The translations under genes were made by a program, and so were the position numbers. Below the pieces are notes generated by a model, which was not told the origin of the DNA, made no database searches, and saw nothing but the letters and a program-made list of their open reading frames with translations. Positions 44,392 to 53,381 of a stretch of DNA of 64,000 nucleotides are shown in pieces. Origin of the DNA: Chryseobacterium panacisoli (GTDB lineage Bacteria > Bacteroidota > Bacteroidia > Flavobacteriales > Weeksellaceae); NCBI RefSeq assembly GCF_008274625.1, contig NZ_VTRU01000001.1, positions 1,550,001 through 1,614,000 on the forward strand, given 5' to 3'. Position 1 is the first letter of the stretch; every line of letters starts with the position of its first letter.

Positions 44392-44835
44392 CTATGGCTT
44401 TTGAAAAACGGACTGAAAGTTAAATGCATAGGATGATGGACCGTTTTCCTGCAAATACTCTAGTCGCTTCACAGCCTCTGTTACATCTGGATATTTGCTA
44501 TCTTTAATCCACCACAGAGCATAGAAGGCTTTTCCATATTTTTGAAACCATTCTTTTCTTCTTTTCAGAAAGTCAACATGAAATGTTTTATAGGTATAAT
44601 ATTCCAATGTTTCTATATTTCTCCATACAGATAGATTGATAATAATTTGTTCATCATTAAATGGATTAAAGCTTGCCGCATTGTTATCCTCATCTTTTAG
44701 CCTCCATATGAACCCATCACTTTCTTCTGCTAGTTGATTAACCGAATCAAAATGACTTACAAACTCATTCATTACTGGATCTTCTATGTTAACTCCTTTC
44801 ATTCGGGCAACATTAATTTGTGCTAATTGGTACAT
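44392..44835 (-). CDS. DUF3291-family protein
   Basis: The 147-residue soluble protein has the DUF3291 pattern: YQLAQINVARMKG at the start, FVSHFDSVNQLAEESDGFIWRL, INLSVWRNIETLEYYTYKTFH and KAFYALWWIKDSKYPDVTEAVKRLEYLQENGPSSYAFNF. The fold is related to dimeric alpha/beta-barrel monooxygenases. It is divergent from an HxlR regulator at 44928 with 92 bp between starts, so it is the likely target of that regulator. Its reaction is unknown. Confidence 0.87.
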   Translation of the reverse strand: MYQLAQINVARMKGVNIEDPVMNEFVSHFDSVNQLAEESDGFIWRLKDEDNNAASFNPFNDEQIIINLSVWRNIETLEYYTYKTFHVDFLKRRKEWFQKYGKAFYALWWIKDSKYPDVTEAVKRLEYLQENGPSSYAFNFQSVFQKP

Positions 44836-44927
44836 TTTTTTATTTCTTTAATTCTCGTTATATTGTGTAAAAATAGATCCTGTACTATTAGCATAAAATA
44901 ACTATCAATATAGATACTATAAAAAAA

Positions 44928-45290
44928 ATGAAAAAAGAATGTGAGACCTCATACATCAATGTAGACCAAAAATCTTATCCCTGTGCAGTAAGCTTTGTCA
45001 TGGATCTCATTGGAGGAAGATGGAAAGGAGTTATTCTCTGCCACCTAAAGAATGGTGATAAAAGGTTTGGTGAACTAAAAAAAGAGCTTTCTTTTATTAC
45101 AGAAACAACCTTAAGTATTCAGCTGAGACAATTAGAAAGAGATCAATTAATAACACGAACAGTATTTGGAACAAAGCCTCCTGTAAAAGTTGTATACAGT
45201 CTATCAGATTCAGGATTATCATTTATTCCTTTATTGGATCATATTAATAATTGGGGCAAAACTATTTTAGAAAGTAAAAAGGTGCTTTAA
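44928..45290 (+). CDS. HxlR-family winged-helix regulator
   Basis: The 120-residue protein has the typical HxlR order: CAVSFVMDLIGGRWKGVILCHL, then RFGELKKELSFITETTLSIQLRQLERDQLI, and VVYSLSDSGLSFIPLLDHINNWG. Four Cys occur in the first 40 residues (positions 5, 19, 38 among them), consistent with a thiol sensor. It is divergent from the DUF3291 gene, the second HxlR pair in this window. A strong terminator follows. Confidence 0.88.
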   Translation: MKKECETSYINVDQKSYPCAVSFVMDLIGGRWKGVILCHLKNGDKRFGELKKELSFITETTLSIQLRQLERDQLITRTVFGTKPPVKVVYSLSDSGLSFIPLLDHINNWGKTILESKKVL

Positions 45291-45332
45291 AAGTTTATGC
45301 ATTAAAATCATATATCAGTCTACAGAAAATAA

Positions 45333-45364
45333 AACCGCGCAGTAAATAAATTTACTGCGCGGTT
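45333..45364 (+). terminator. Terminator after the HxlR gene
   Basis: A perfect 14-bp stem (arm AACCGCGCAGTAAA) with a TAAA loop; only a short T stretch follows. It can serve the HxlR gene at 45290. Confidence 0.7.
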
Positions 45365-45446
45365 GATTTATAATTAAATGTTAGTGTTTATAGATAACTA
45401 TATAAATTAATATTACCCATCCCATTAATTGTTTACTGCAATGTAC

Positions 45447-46245
45447 TTATTTGGTGTTGCTATTTAAAAGTTTTGAGTTTGTTGACTTATTTATAAATAT
45501 CAAATAATCAAAAGAATTAGCAACATTGGTTTTTGTAAATTCATTTTTATTTGTGCCTGATCCTGTTTTACGAAATAGAATATCTTCCAATATCCAATTA
45601 CCAAGTTTGTTATCAGATACTCTGATATAATTTTCTGACTTTTTTTAGTATAAGTTCTAAAGCCTCTGTTATTTTCCTTTAAAGCTATTTCCAGGTCATC
45701 AATCTCTTGCTCGGGCAACTGATTTTCCTGATATGTTTTTCTTATTTGATCTATTGCTCCTTTAGCATATTGTATATCGAAACCATCAAAAAAAACTTTT
45801 GAATTATGATTTTCATTGTATTTTTTTAACCATTCAACAAAAGTTAAAGTTTCTTCGGTTTGCCAAAGCCAAAAATACATTCCCTTTAGAATATCTTTGG
45901 GGTTATCTTTTCCTTCCTGAATATAGTGATTCATTAAAAAACTTTCAGGCATATTGGCTTCGAGCGAAAAGACATTGAAATTTTTGATTCACTTATTTTA
46001 TATTTCATTTGATACACTTCACTCGAACCGTGAGTAGATTCTCCTAATCCTACTATTTTAGAATTTCCAATGAGTTTGTTTAAGATGAGCAGATCACTAT
46101 TGTCTCCTTCGTCTGGATTAAAAGTTTTTATGGGATATATAAACTTTGAAATATATTCTTTCTCTTCAGAGTTTAAATCAATTTTTTGATTGTGCACTGA
46201 TGGTTACAAAAAAACAACCAAAATAAAGGATAATTTCAAATTCAT
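45447..46245 (-). pseudogene. Erythromycin esterase-family pseudogene
   Basis: Pieces of one protein lie in different frames in order. A signal peptide starts at ATG 46245 (MNLKLSFILVVF, then shifting to FVTISAQS). Next is KIDLNSEEKEYISKF ... NSKIVGLGESTHGSSEVYQMKYKISE. A frameshift and lost codons near 45965 lead to NVFSLEANMPESFLMNHYI and on through GMYFWLWQTEETLTFVEWLKKY and FFDGFDIQYAKGAIDQI. After about 45650 another shift gives a C-terminus NSFDYLIFINKSTNS, stopping at 45447. Total coding length is about 250 residues against roughly 400 in intact family members, so part of the middle is deleted. The GESTHG active-site motif survives but no functional product is likely. Confidence 0.85.
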
Positions 46246-46355
46246 TTGCTACTTATAGTTAGATTACAATTTTACAAAATATCACTTAAAAACCTCAGTA
46301 TAAGTTTAAATAATGTTCGAAACCAGTGCATGTTTTTTAAGTCGCAGATCTTTTA
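46246..46355. other. Decayed spacer between two gene remnants
   Basis: No feature is seen in this short A+T-rich stretch. It separates the 5' end of the esterase pseudogene from the stop of the HlyD fragment and is probably decayed DNA as well. Confidence 0.3.
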
Positions 46356-46499
46356 CTACAACTGATCACCTAATAGTTTTCTAATCTGGTAAAAAAAGCG
46401 TTCAATCAATCTAAGATCTTCTGTGACAATTTCTGCGTTGCCTCTGAGCTCTTTGTCAAAATGTAGTTGTTTATTGTAAGATGATTTCAACCTTTTGGA
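46356..46499 (-). pseudogene. C-terminal fragment of a HlyD-family secretion protein
   Basis: Minus-strand translation gives RLKSSYNKQLHFDKELRGNA, then EIVTEDLRLIERFFYQIRKLLGDQL and a stop at 46356. This is the typical C-terminus of Bacteroidota HlyD-type membrane fusion proteins (G-x-A-E-I-x-T-E-D-x-R-L). Everything before it is missing: the dnaK terminator begins five bases upstream. So only about 48 of roughly 400 residues remain. HlyD partners of peptidase-C39 ABC exporters secrete GG-leader peptides. Confidence 0.75.
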
Positions 46500-46503
46500 A
46501 GTA

Positions 46504-46535
46504 AAAAACCCATAAACAATTGTTTATGGGTTTTT
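46504..46535 (-). terminator. dnaK terminator
   Basis: A perfect 16-bp palindrome (arm AAAAACCCATAAACAA) ends in a T-run on the minus strand, 30 bp after the dnaK stop. Confidence 0.85.
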
Positions 46536-46565
46536 ATATGTTATTAATTGTTATGAATCAATTAA

Positions 46566-48461
46566 TTATTTTACTTCTTCGAAGTCTGCATCCTGTACAT
46601 CTTCCGCTCCCGCGTTTCCAGCATTCTGAGCTCCGGCACCTGCATCAGCACCAGGTTGTTGACCAGCTGCATATAGTTCTTCAGAAGCTGCCATCCATGC
46701 TGCATCTAATGCTTCAGTTTTAGCTTTTACATCATCAACACTTTTAGCTTCGAAAGCTGCTTTTAATTCTGTGTGAGCCGCTTCGATAGCTGCTTTTTTG
46801 TCAGCAGAAAGTTTTTCACCGAATTCTTTCAATTGCTTTTCAGTCTGGAAGATCAATCCGTCAGCTTTGTTGAAGATCTCAACTTCTTCTTTTCTCTTAG
46901 CATCAGCTGCAGAGTTTTCCTGAGCTTCTTTCTTCATTCTTTCGATTTCTTCGTCAGAAAGACCTGAAGAAGCCTGGATTTTGATAGACTGCTCTTTACC
47001 AGTTCCTTTATCTTTAGCAGATACACTTAGGATACCGTTAGCATCAATATCGAAAGTTACTTCGATTTGAGGAACTCCTCTTGGTGCTGGTGGAATATCC
47101 TGAAGATCGAATCTACCGATTTCTTTGTTATCGTTGAACATTGATCTTTCTCCCTGTCCTACTCTGATGCTTACAGCCGGCTGGTTGTCAGAAGCTGTAG
47201 AGAATACTTCAGATTTTTTAGTTGGGATTGTAGTATTCGCTTCAATTAATTTAGTGAATACAGAACCCATTGTTTCAATACCTAAAGAAAGCGGAGTAAC
47301 GTCAAGTAGTAATACGTCTTTTACATCACCTGTCAATACACCTCCCTGAATTGCTGCGCCAATAGCTACAACCTCATCCGGGTTCACTCCTTTAGATGGT
47401 TTTTTACCGAAGAATTTTTCTACTTCTTCCTGGATGATCGGGATTCTTGTAGAACCACCTACCAAGATTACTTCGTCAATATCAGAAGTTGATAAACCAG
47501 CATCTTTTAATGCTTTAGCAACAGGCTCCATAGATCTTCTTACAAGATCAGCAGATAATTGCTCGAATTTAGCTTTTGTTAAAGACTTCACTAAGTGCTT
47601 AGGACCTGTAGCCGTAGCTGTGATATATGGTAAGTTGATTTCAGTCTGTGGAGAAGAAGATAATTCAATTTTAGCTTTTTCAGCAGCTTCTTTCAATCTT
47701 TGTAATGCGATTGCATCAGATTTTAATTCTACACCTTCTTCAGCTTTGAACTCATCAGCCATCCAGTTGATGATCACATCATCAAAGTCATCACCTCCCA
47801 AGTGAGTATCACCGTTTGTAGATAATACTTCAAATACACCATCTCCTAAATCAAGGATAGAGATATCGAAAGTACCACCACCAAGGTCATATACTGCGAT
47901 TTTCTGATCTTTATGGTTTTTATCAAGACCGTAGGCTAACGCTGCAGCTGTAGGTTCGTTAATAATTCTTTCTACTTTAAGGCCAGCAATTTCACCAGCT
48001 TCTTTAGTAGCTTGTCTCTGTGCATCGTTGAAGTATGCAGGAACAGTAATTACCGCTCTTGTTACTTCCTGTCCAAGATAATCTTCAGCAGTTTTCTTCA
48101 TTTTCTGAAGCGTCATTGCAGAAATTTCCTGTGGAGTATATTCTCTATCGTCGATTTTTACTTTTACAGTATCATTAGGTCCGGAAACCACTTTATAAGG
48201 TACTCTTGAGATTTCAGAAGCATCATCTTTAAAGTGTGTTCCGATAAATCTTTTGATAGAGTAAACAGTTTTTGTTGGATTCGTTACAGCTTGTCTTTTT
48301 GCAGGATCACCTACTTTTCTTTCTCCGTCTTCTGTAAAAGCTACAATAGAAGGAGTAGTTCTCTTACCTTCTGCGTTAGGAATAACAACAGGGTCTTTAC
48401 CCTCCATTACAGCAACACAAGAGTTGGTTGTTCCTAAGTCAATTCCAATTATTTTACTCAT
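46566..48461 (-). CDS. dnaK: Molecular chaperone DnaK (Hsp70)
   Basis: The 631-residue protein has the full Hsp70 layout. The ATPase domain has [50 protein letters not shown] and [12 protein letters not shown]. The substrate-binding domain follows ([35 protein letters not shown]), then a helical lid and an acidic tail ending [12 protein letters not shown]. It refolds proteins with DnaJ and GrpE, whose genes are not in this window. It is transcribed alone with its own terminator. Composition is typical of a highly expressed gene. Confidence 0.98.
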   Translation of the reverse strand: MSKIIGIDLGTTNSCVAVMEGKDPVVIPNAEGKRTTPSIVAFTEDGERKVGDPAKRQAVTNPTKTVYSIKRFIGTHFKDDASEISRVPYKVVSGPNDTVKVKIDDREYTPQEISAMTLQKMKKTAEDYLGQEVTRAVITVPAYFNDAQRQATKEAGEIAGLKVERIINEPTAAALAYGLDKNHKDQKIAVYDLGGGTFDISILDLGDGVFEVLSTNGDTHLGGDDFDDVIINWMADEFKAEEGVELKSDAIALQRLKEAAEKAKIELSSSPQTEINLPYITATATGPKHLVKSLTKAKFEQLSADLVRRSMEPVAKALKDAGLSTSDIDEVILVGGSTRIPIIQEEVEKFFGKKPSKGVNPDEVVAIGAAIQGGVLTGDVKDVLLLDVTPLSLGIETMGSVFTKLIEANTTIPTKKSEVFSTASDNQPAVSIRVGQGERSMFNDNKEIGRFDLQDIPPAPRGVPQIEVTFDIDANGILSVSAKDKGTGKEQSIKIQASSGLSDEEIERMKKEAQENSAADAKRKEEVEIFNKADGLIFQTEKQLKEFGEKLSADKKAAIEAAHTELKAAFEAKSVDDVKAKTEALDAAWMAASEELYAAGQQPGADAGAGAQNAGNAGAEDVQDADFEEVK

Positions 48462-48561
48462 AATATTTTATATTTTTTTCTATTTTTAAATTAATTTACA
48501 CTCTCAATTTCTCAATATCTGTACCATTCAAAGAATTGTGACAAAATGACACAATAAAAAT

Positions 48562-48586
48562 AAAAACCCCGATAAAATCGAGGCTT
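48562..48586 (-). terminator. Terminator after the metalloprotease gene
   Basis: On the minus strand AGCCTCGAT and ATCGGGGTT form a hairpin with one G-U pair, followed by a T-run, about 28 bp past the stop at 48615. Confidence 0.6.
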
Positions 48587-48614
48587 TGTATGATTTAATA
48601 TGGAAATATTTTCA

Positions 48615-49853
48615 TTATTTTTTGATAAACTTCATAGATTTTACGAAGTCTTTGCCATTATAAGTTCTTACATAATAAACTCCACTGGTAAAATCTTTCA
48701 CATCAATTTTATCTGTCTCATTTTTAATAAATGCTTTTTTCACAAGTCTCCCTTCAGCGTTGAAAATCTCTACTTCATTAATAGGTGCTAAAGGAGAAGC
48801 AATGGAGATATATTGCGTAGTAGGATTAGGGAAAAGATTGATAGAATTTACCTTTTGTACATCATTTACTGATAAAAATGCACATGCGTTAGAATTCAGA
48901 AGACTTGCTCTTGGGCCAGCCATCGTATTCGTTTTGATTGTTTTCTGATCATTGGTAAAGAATGCCATTTCAGTATCTGTCACATAATCCATAAAATTCA
49001 TGAACATAGCTCCGTTTGCAGTTGGATTACACATAAATCCATTATCTGGAAAAACATTACCACCGTAATGAGCATCATTAATGGCAGGAGTATCTGCACA
49101 GCCATCATCATTATCTGGTGTTCCGCATGCACTGCCATCTTCTCCCCATGGGTGAAGCAATCCGAAATAATGTCCTATTTCATGCGTAGCAGTTCGTCCT
49201 CCATTATAAGGATACTGAGCAGCCCCTGTGGTTCCGAAATATTTGTAACCAATAGCAAGTCCGTCCTCCGGAAAACCGGCAGCGTCAGGAAGATAAGCCC
49301 AGCCTAAGTAAGGATTTGGCATATTTCCTACCCATATATTCAAATATTTAGTTGGATCCCAGGCTGTAAGTCCCGAAGCTAAATAATATTGGTTTGCAAA
49401 ATCAAAATTTGCAGCTACAGATTTTCTTTCTATTCCTGTAGTTGCAGCACCTGTAGGAGTCTTTGTTGCCATACAAAATGTCAGTTCCATATCGGCAGCA
49501 TAAGGCTTGAAGGCATCAGGAACAACAGAATTGAAATTAGGATTTAATTTTCTGAAATCATTATTCAAAATAGCAATCTGTGATGCAATCTGAGCATCAG
49601 AAATATTCTGGGCAGCACTTCCATAAAGAACATGCACTACAACCGGAATCGTAACAACAGTCTGACCATTTTTAGCCATTGCATTAGCTGCGGCATTTTT
49701 ACTGGTTAAATAATTTCGTAAATCTTCTTTTTTTGCCAGAGCCTGAGGATTTCTTGTATAAAACTCCTTCATTTTCAAATCAGTGGCACATTCTCTCTGC
49801 CCAAATACATTAACCATCAGAAAGCCGGCTGTCAATAGTAAAATTCTTTTCAT
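48615..49853 (-). CDS. Secreted M43-family zinc metalloprotease with type IX sorting domain
   Basis: The protein has 412 residues from the ATG at 49853; the longer frame from 49898 adds a poor N-terminus before the real signal peptide (MKRILLLTAGFLMVNVFGQ). The catalytic zinc motif HEIGHYFGLLHPWG at about 223 is the extended H-E-x-x-H-x-x-x-x-x-H form of the M43 (cytophagalysin) family, followed by a Met-turn-like MFMNFMDY. The C-terminal about 75 residues (LFPNPTTQYISIA, FTSGVYYVRT, FIKK) form a type A sorting domain. It is an exported, surface or released protease. Confidence 0.93.
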   Translation of the reverse strand: MKRILLLTAGFLMVNVFGQRECATDLKMKEFYTRNPQALAKKEDLRNYLTSKNAAANAMAKNGQTVVTIPVVVHVLYGSAAQNISDAQIASQIAILNNDFRKLNPNFNSVVPDAFKPYAADMELTFCMATKTPTGAATTGIERKSVAANFDFANQYYLASGLTAWDPTKYLNIWVGNMPNPYLGWAYLPDAAGFPEDGLAIGYKYFGTTGAAQYPYNGGRTATHEIGHYFGLLHPWGEDGSACGTPDNDDGCADTPAINDAHYGGNVFPDNGFMCNPTANGAMFMNFMDYVTDTEMAFFTNDQKTIKTNTMAGPRASLLNSNACAFLSVNDVQKVNSINLFPNPTTQYISIASPLAPINEVEIFNAEGRLVKKAFIKNETDKIDVKDFTSGVYYVRTYNGKDFVKSMKFIKK

Positions 49854-50068
49854 ATAAATAGTATAAATAGTCGGCAAATATAACCATTCTTCCAACAAGA
49901 CTATGGAATAAATGAATAATTTATAGTAAAATCATTGTAAACCCTGAATTCACTTAAACCAGCTGATTACCAATATACTTGTTATCGGCAAGACAATTTA
50001 ATTCACCAATCTTTAAAAATTAATCAAAGTTTAACCTAAGAAATAGAGACAGAATCTTTATGAATTAT

Positions 50069-50076
50069 TATTTTTG
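50069..50076 (+). promoter_or_regulatory. Bacteroidota -7 box upstream of ppk
   Basis: TATTTTTG is an exact TAnnTTTG match 20 bp before the ppk ATG. A matching -33 element is not obvious. Confidence 0.4.
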
Positions 50077-50096
50077 ATAAAATATACACATTTAGA

Positions 50097-52169
50097 ATGT
50101 CATTACACTTTAATCCACGAGATATTACATGGCTTGCCTTCAATGAAAGAGTTTTACAGGAGGCCATGGACGAAAAAGTCCCTTTACATTTAAGAATACG
50201 TTTTCTCGGAATTTTCTCTAATAATTTAGATGAGTTTTTCAGAGTACGTGTTGCCGGATTAAAGCGTGCCATGGATTTTAAGGAAAAAGTGATTGCAGAA
50301 TCTTTCTACCAACCTCCTTCCAAAATCCTTCAGAGAATCAATGAAATTGTAATGAGACAGCAGCTGAATTTTGACAAAACCTGGAAAAAGATCCAGACTG
50401 AAATGGCTGATCATAAAGTTTTCATTAAAAATGCCAAAAACCTGACAGCAGGACAAAAAGAATTTGTCAGACAATATTTTGATGAAGTGGTAGAATCCAA
50501 TGTAATTCCTATTCTTCTTCATGAAAATACACCAATGCCTTATTTGAGAGATAAAAGTCTTTATCTGGGGGTTGCAATGAGAAAAAAAGACTGGCAGTAT
50601 TCCAGCAATTATGCTATTATTGAGATTCCTTCCCGTTTTGTAGGGAGATTTGTATTGCTTCCAACAGAAGATCCTGAAGAGAAAAACGTAATGCTGCTGG
50701 AGGATGTAATCACTTTCAACCTTCCGCATATTTTCTCTTATTTCGGATATGATGAATTTTCTGCCAATGCTTTCAAAGTAACAAAAGATGCCGAACTGGA
50801 TCTGGACAATGATATCAGAACCAACTTCGCAGAAAAGATAGAAAAAGGGCTCAAAAACAGAAGAAAAGGAAAGCCTACCCGTTTCGTGTTTGATAAAGAT
50901 ATGGATAAAGCGCTGCTGGAACTCCTTATCAGAAAGCTGAATTTGACAAAAAAAGACAGCATTATTCCCGGTGGTAAAATTCATAATTTCAAGCATTTCA
51001 TGGATTTTCCGGATGTTTTTGAAGCGTATGAAAGACCTGTGGAAAGGAGCTCTTTTACCCATCAGGCATTTGAACATGGGGAAAGGGTAACAGATGTTAT
51101 TTTAAAAGAAGATGTGCTTCTTACCTTTCCTTATCACAAATATAACCCGGTAATTGATCTTCTCCGTGAAGCAGCAATGGATCCGGATGTAAAATCTATA
51201 CAGATCACCGCTTACCGTATGGCGAGCAGCTCAAAAATCATCAATGCGCTTATTTATGCTGCCAGAAATGGTAAAGAAGTGACTGTAATGCTGGAGCTTC
51301 AGGCAAGATTTGATGAAGAATCCAATCTGAAATGGAAAGATATGCTGGAACCGGAGGGAATTACAGTTCTTGTAGGAATTCCCAACAAAAAAGTGCACGC
51401 TAAACTGTGTGTTATCAAAAAGAGAGCGCATAATAAAACCATCCAGTATGGATTTGTAAGTACCGGAAATTTCAACGAAAAAACAGCAAGAATATATGGC
51501 GATCATCTGCTCCTTACAGCCGATAGAGGTATCATGGCAGATATTAATAAAGTATTCAATGTCCTGAAAAAACCGAAAGATGATTTTATTCCGGTTTTGA
51601 AAACTTGTAAAAATTTATTAGTTTGCCCTCAATTTATGCGTGAAAAGATTGTTCACCATATTGATAAAGAAATCGAAGAAGCCAAAGCAGGCCGAAAAGC
51701 AGAGATCATCATCAAGGTAAATTCTATGAGTGACAGGCTACTGATAGAAAAACTATATGATGCAGCCAAAGCTGGTGTGGTCATCAGGCTTATCGTAAGA
51801 GGAATCTATTGTGCTGTAAACCAAAAAGAGTTTAAAGAAAAAATAAAAGCCATAAGTATTGTAGATGAATACCTGGAGCATGCCAGAGTAATGTATTTCT
51901 ACAATAAAGGAACAGAAGACATGTACATTTCTTCCGCTGACTGGATGACCAGAAACCTGGATTACAGGATTGAAGCAGCCGCTAAAATCACTGATAAAAA
52001 CCTTAAGAAAGAATTAAAAGATATTCTTGATATTCAGCTTAGGGATAATGTAAAAGCCAGAATTCTGGATAAGAAACTCAGCAATGAATACATAAGAAAT
52101 GATAAAAAAGAATGCCGTTCACAAATAGAAACCTATAAATATTTAAAAGCTAAAACAAGCAAAAAATGA
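50097..52169 (+). CDS. ppk1: Polyphosphate kinase 1
   Basis: The 690-residue enzyme reversibly polymerises ATP gamma-phosphate into polyphosphate. N-terminal motif FNPRDITWLAFNERVLQEA, head domain, then the two phospholipase-D-like catalytic domains. The phosphorylated His is in NKKVHAKLCVI (about residue 434) and the second conserved His in YLEHARVMYFYNKG (about 595). Further motifs are QITAYRMASSSKI and SADWMTRNLDYRIEAA. It overlaps the ppx gene by four bases, so making and breaking of polyphosphate are coupled in one operon. Confidence 0.97.
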   Translation: MSLHFNPRDITWLAFNERVLQEAMDEKVPLHLRIRFLGIFSNNLDEFFRVRVAGLKRAMDFKEKVIAESFYQPPSKILQRINEIVMRQQLNFDKTWKKIQTEMADHKVFIKNAKNLTAGQKEFVRQYFDEVVESNVIPILLHENTPMPYLRDKSLYLGVAMRKKDWQYSSNYAIIEIPSRFVGRFVLLPTEDPEEKNVMLLEDVITFNLPHIFSYFGYDEFSANAFKVTKDAELDLDNDIRTNFAEKIEKGLKNRRKGKPTRFVFDKDMDKALLELLIRKLNLTKKDSIIPGGKIHNFKHFMDFPDVFEAYERPVERSSFTHQAFEHGERVTDVILKEDVLLTFPYHKYNPVIDLLREAAMDPDVKSIQITAYRMASSSKIINALIYAARNGKEVTVMLELQARFDEESNLKWKDMLEPEGITVLVGIPNKKVHAKLCVIKKRAHNKTIQYGFVSTGNFNEKTARIYGDHLLLTADRGIMADINKVFNVLKKPKDDFIPVLKTCKNLLVCPQFMREKIVHHIDKEIEEAKAGRKAEIIIKVNSMSDRLLIEKLYDAAKAGVVIRLIVRGIYCAVNQKEFKEKIKAISIVDEYLEHARVMYFYNKGTEDMYISSADWMTRNLDYRIEAAAKITDKNLKKELKDILDIQLRDNVKARILDKKLSNEYIRNDKKECRSQIETYKYLKAKTSKK

Positions 52170-53050
52170 AGATAGCAGCGATAGACATAGGGAGTAATGC
52201 AGCCCGCCTTCTTATCAATGAAGTTAAGATTAATAACAGAAAACCTGAATTCATTAAGCTCAATCTTCTCAGAATTCCTCTGAGACTGGGAATGGATGTT
52301 TTCACCATCGGAAAAATAGGTCCCGAAAGAGAAAAAATGGTTATTGATTCCATGAAAATCTTCAGCGACCTGATGAAAATATATAAAGTGGATCATTACA
52401 GGGCCTGTGCTACCAGTGCCATGCGTGATGCTTCCAATGGCAATGAAATTATCGGACTCGTAAAGGAAACCTCCGGAATCAATATCGAAATTATTTCCGG
52501 TGATGAAGAAGCTACTCTGATCTATGAAAATCATGTGGCAGAAGGTCTTGATAAAGAATTCGCTTACTTATACATCGACGTTGGCGGAGGTTCTACAGAA
52601 CTTACCTTCTACGAAAACGGTAAAATGGTTTACGAAAAATCATTCAATATAGGAACCATCCGTCTTCTCAACAATCTGGTTACGATAGACAACTGGAAAG
52701 AGATGAAGGACGAGATCAAGAAAAATATTGTCAGCAAAAGACCAATTGTAGCGATTGGATCAGGAGGAAATATCAACAAAGTGTTCTCCATGAGCAAAAC
52801 CAAAGACGGGAAACCAATGTCTTTATCTCATCTGAAAAAAGTCTATAAAGAATTCAATGAGCTGTCTGTGGAAGAAAGAATGACCAATTACAACCTTAGA
52901 GAAGACCGTGCTGATGTATTGGTACATGCCCTGAGCATCTTCAACAATGTGATGTCCTGGTCTGATATCAGCAGAATTTTTGTTCCTAAAATATCTGTGG
53001 CAGACGGATTGATCCATAATATTTACAGTCAGTTACAACACAAAAAGTAA
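52166..53050 (+). CDS. ppx: Ppx/GppA-family exopolyphosphatase
   Basis: The 294-residue protein is the short form with only the two actin-like lobes. Phosphate-binding loops AAIDIGSNAARLLI and YIDVGGGSTELTFYENG are present, with ATSAMRDASNGNEI and ISGDEEATLIYENHV between. It removes phosphate from polyphosphate or pppGpp. The C-terminal HD-like domain of long Ppx proteins is absent, as usual in Bacteroidota. Its ATG overlaps the ppk1 stop (ATGA). Confidence 0.94.
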   Translation: MKIAAIDIGSNAARLLINEVKINNRKPEFIKLNLLRIPLRLGMDVFTIGKIGPEREKMVIDSMKIFSDLMKIYKVDHYRACATSAMRDASNGNEIIGLVKETSGINIEIISGDEEATLIYENHVAEGLDKEFAYLYIDVGGGSTELTFYENGKMVYEKSFNIGTIRLLNNLVTIDNWKEMKDEIKKNIVSKRPIVAIGSGGNINKVFSMSKTKDGKPMSLSHLKKVYKEFNELSVEERMTNYNLREDRADVLVHALSIFNNVMSWSDISRIFVPKISVADGLIHNIYSQLQHKK

Positions 53051-53069
53051 CAAGAAATAACAGTATTGT

Positions 53070-53101
53070 AAGCCAGCCATTTTTGTGCTGGCTTTATTTT
53101 T
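53070..53101 (+). terminator. Terminator of the ppk1-ppx operon
   Basis: The stem AAGCCAGC / GCTGGCTT with a 9-base loop, followed by TATTTTTA, starts 20 bp past the ppx stop. Confidence 0.75.
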
Positions 53102-53118
53102 AGGAGCAATTTCCAGCC

Positions 53119-53155
53119 TTGTCATTGCGAGGAGCAACGCGACGAAGCAATCTCT
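53119..53155. repeat. REP-like interspersed repeat
   Basis: The stretch TTGTCATTGCGAGGAGC followed by AACGCGACGAAGCAATCTC is an imperfect palindrome (ATTGC ... GCAAT). Near-identical sequences are scattered through many bacterial genomes as short palindromic repeats. A GGCTAAAGCC palindrome 22 bp further on is another common repeat fragment. Confidence 0.7.
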
Positions 53156-53253
53156 ACATTTTCCCATACTATTAAGTTTTGGCTAAAGCCAATAATGAAT
53201 CATTTTTTCTCAGGTGAGTTAAAACCCACCCCTATTGAATTTTTAACGACAAT

Positions 53254-53309
53254 ATCTTTCATCTTTCATCTTTCATCTTTCATCTTTTATCTTTTATCTT
53301 TTATCTTTT
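53254..53309. repeat. Heptamer tandem repeat, 8 units
   Basis: Four copies of ATCTTTC are followed by four of ATCTTTT with no gap. The array lies in the 330-bp gene-free spacer between ppx and the epimerase-like gene, about 70 bp before the latter. Such arrays change length by slippage. Confidence 0.9.
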
Positions 53310-53381
53310 AATAAAATTTTTCTGAATTTTTTAAAGTAAAACCTCATCCTCATTCGTCATATCATTATCAATAGCAAAGCA

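Noticed and set aside
49854..49898. Longer N-terminus for the M43 protease
   Set aside because: A classical signal peptide begins at the ATG at 49853, and the 15 extra residues would spoil it.
50259..51077. Minus-strand 272-codon frame opposite ppk1
   Set aside because: Its translation is rich in F, I and C without motifs, and the plus strand carries an intact ppk1. It is a shadow of that gene.
53119..53155. tRNA-like or small RNA gene
   Set aside because: The palindrome cannot form a cloverleaf, and the sequence matches a common scattered repeat.
53254..53309. Tandem repeats as a possible CRISPR array
   Set aside because: Units are seven bases with no spacers and no cas genes nearby. It is a simple sequence repeat.
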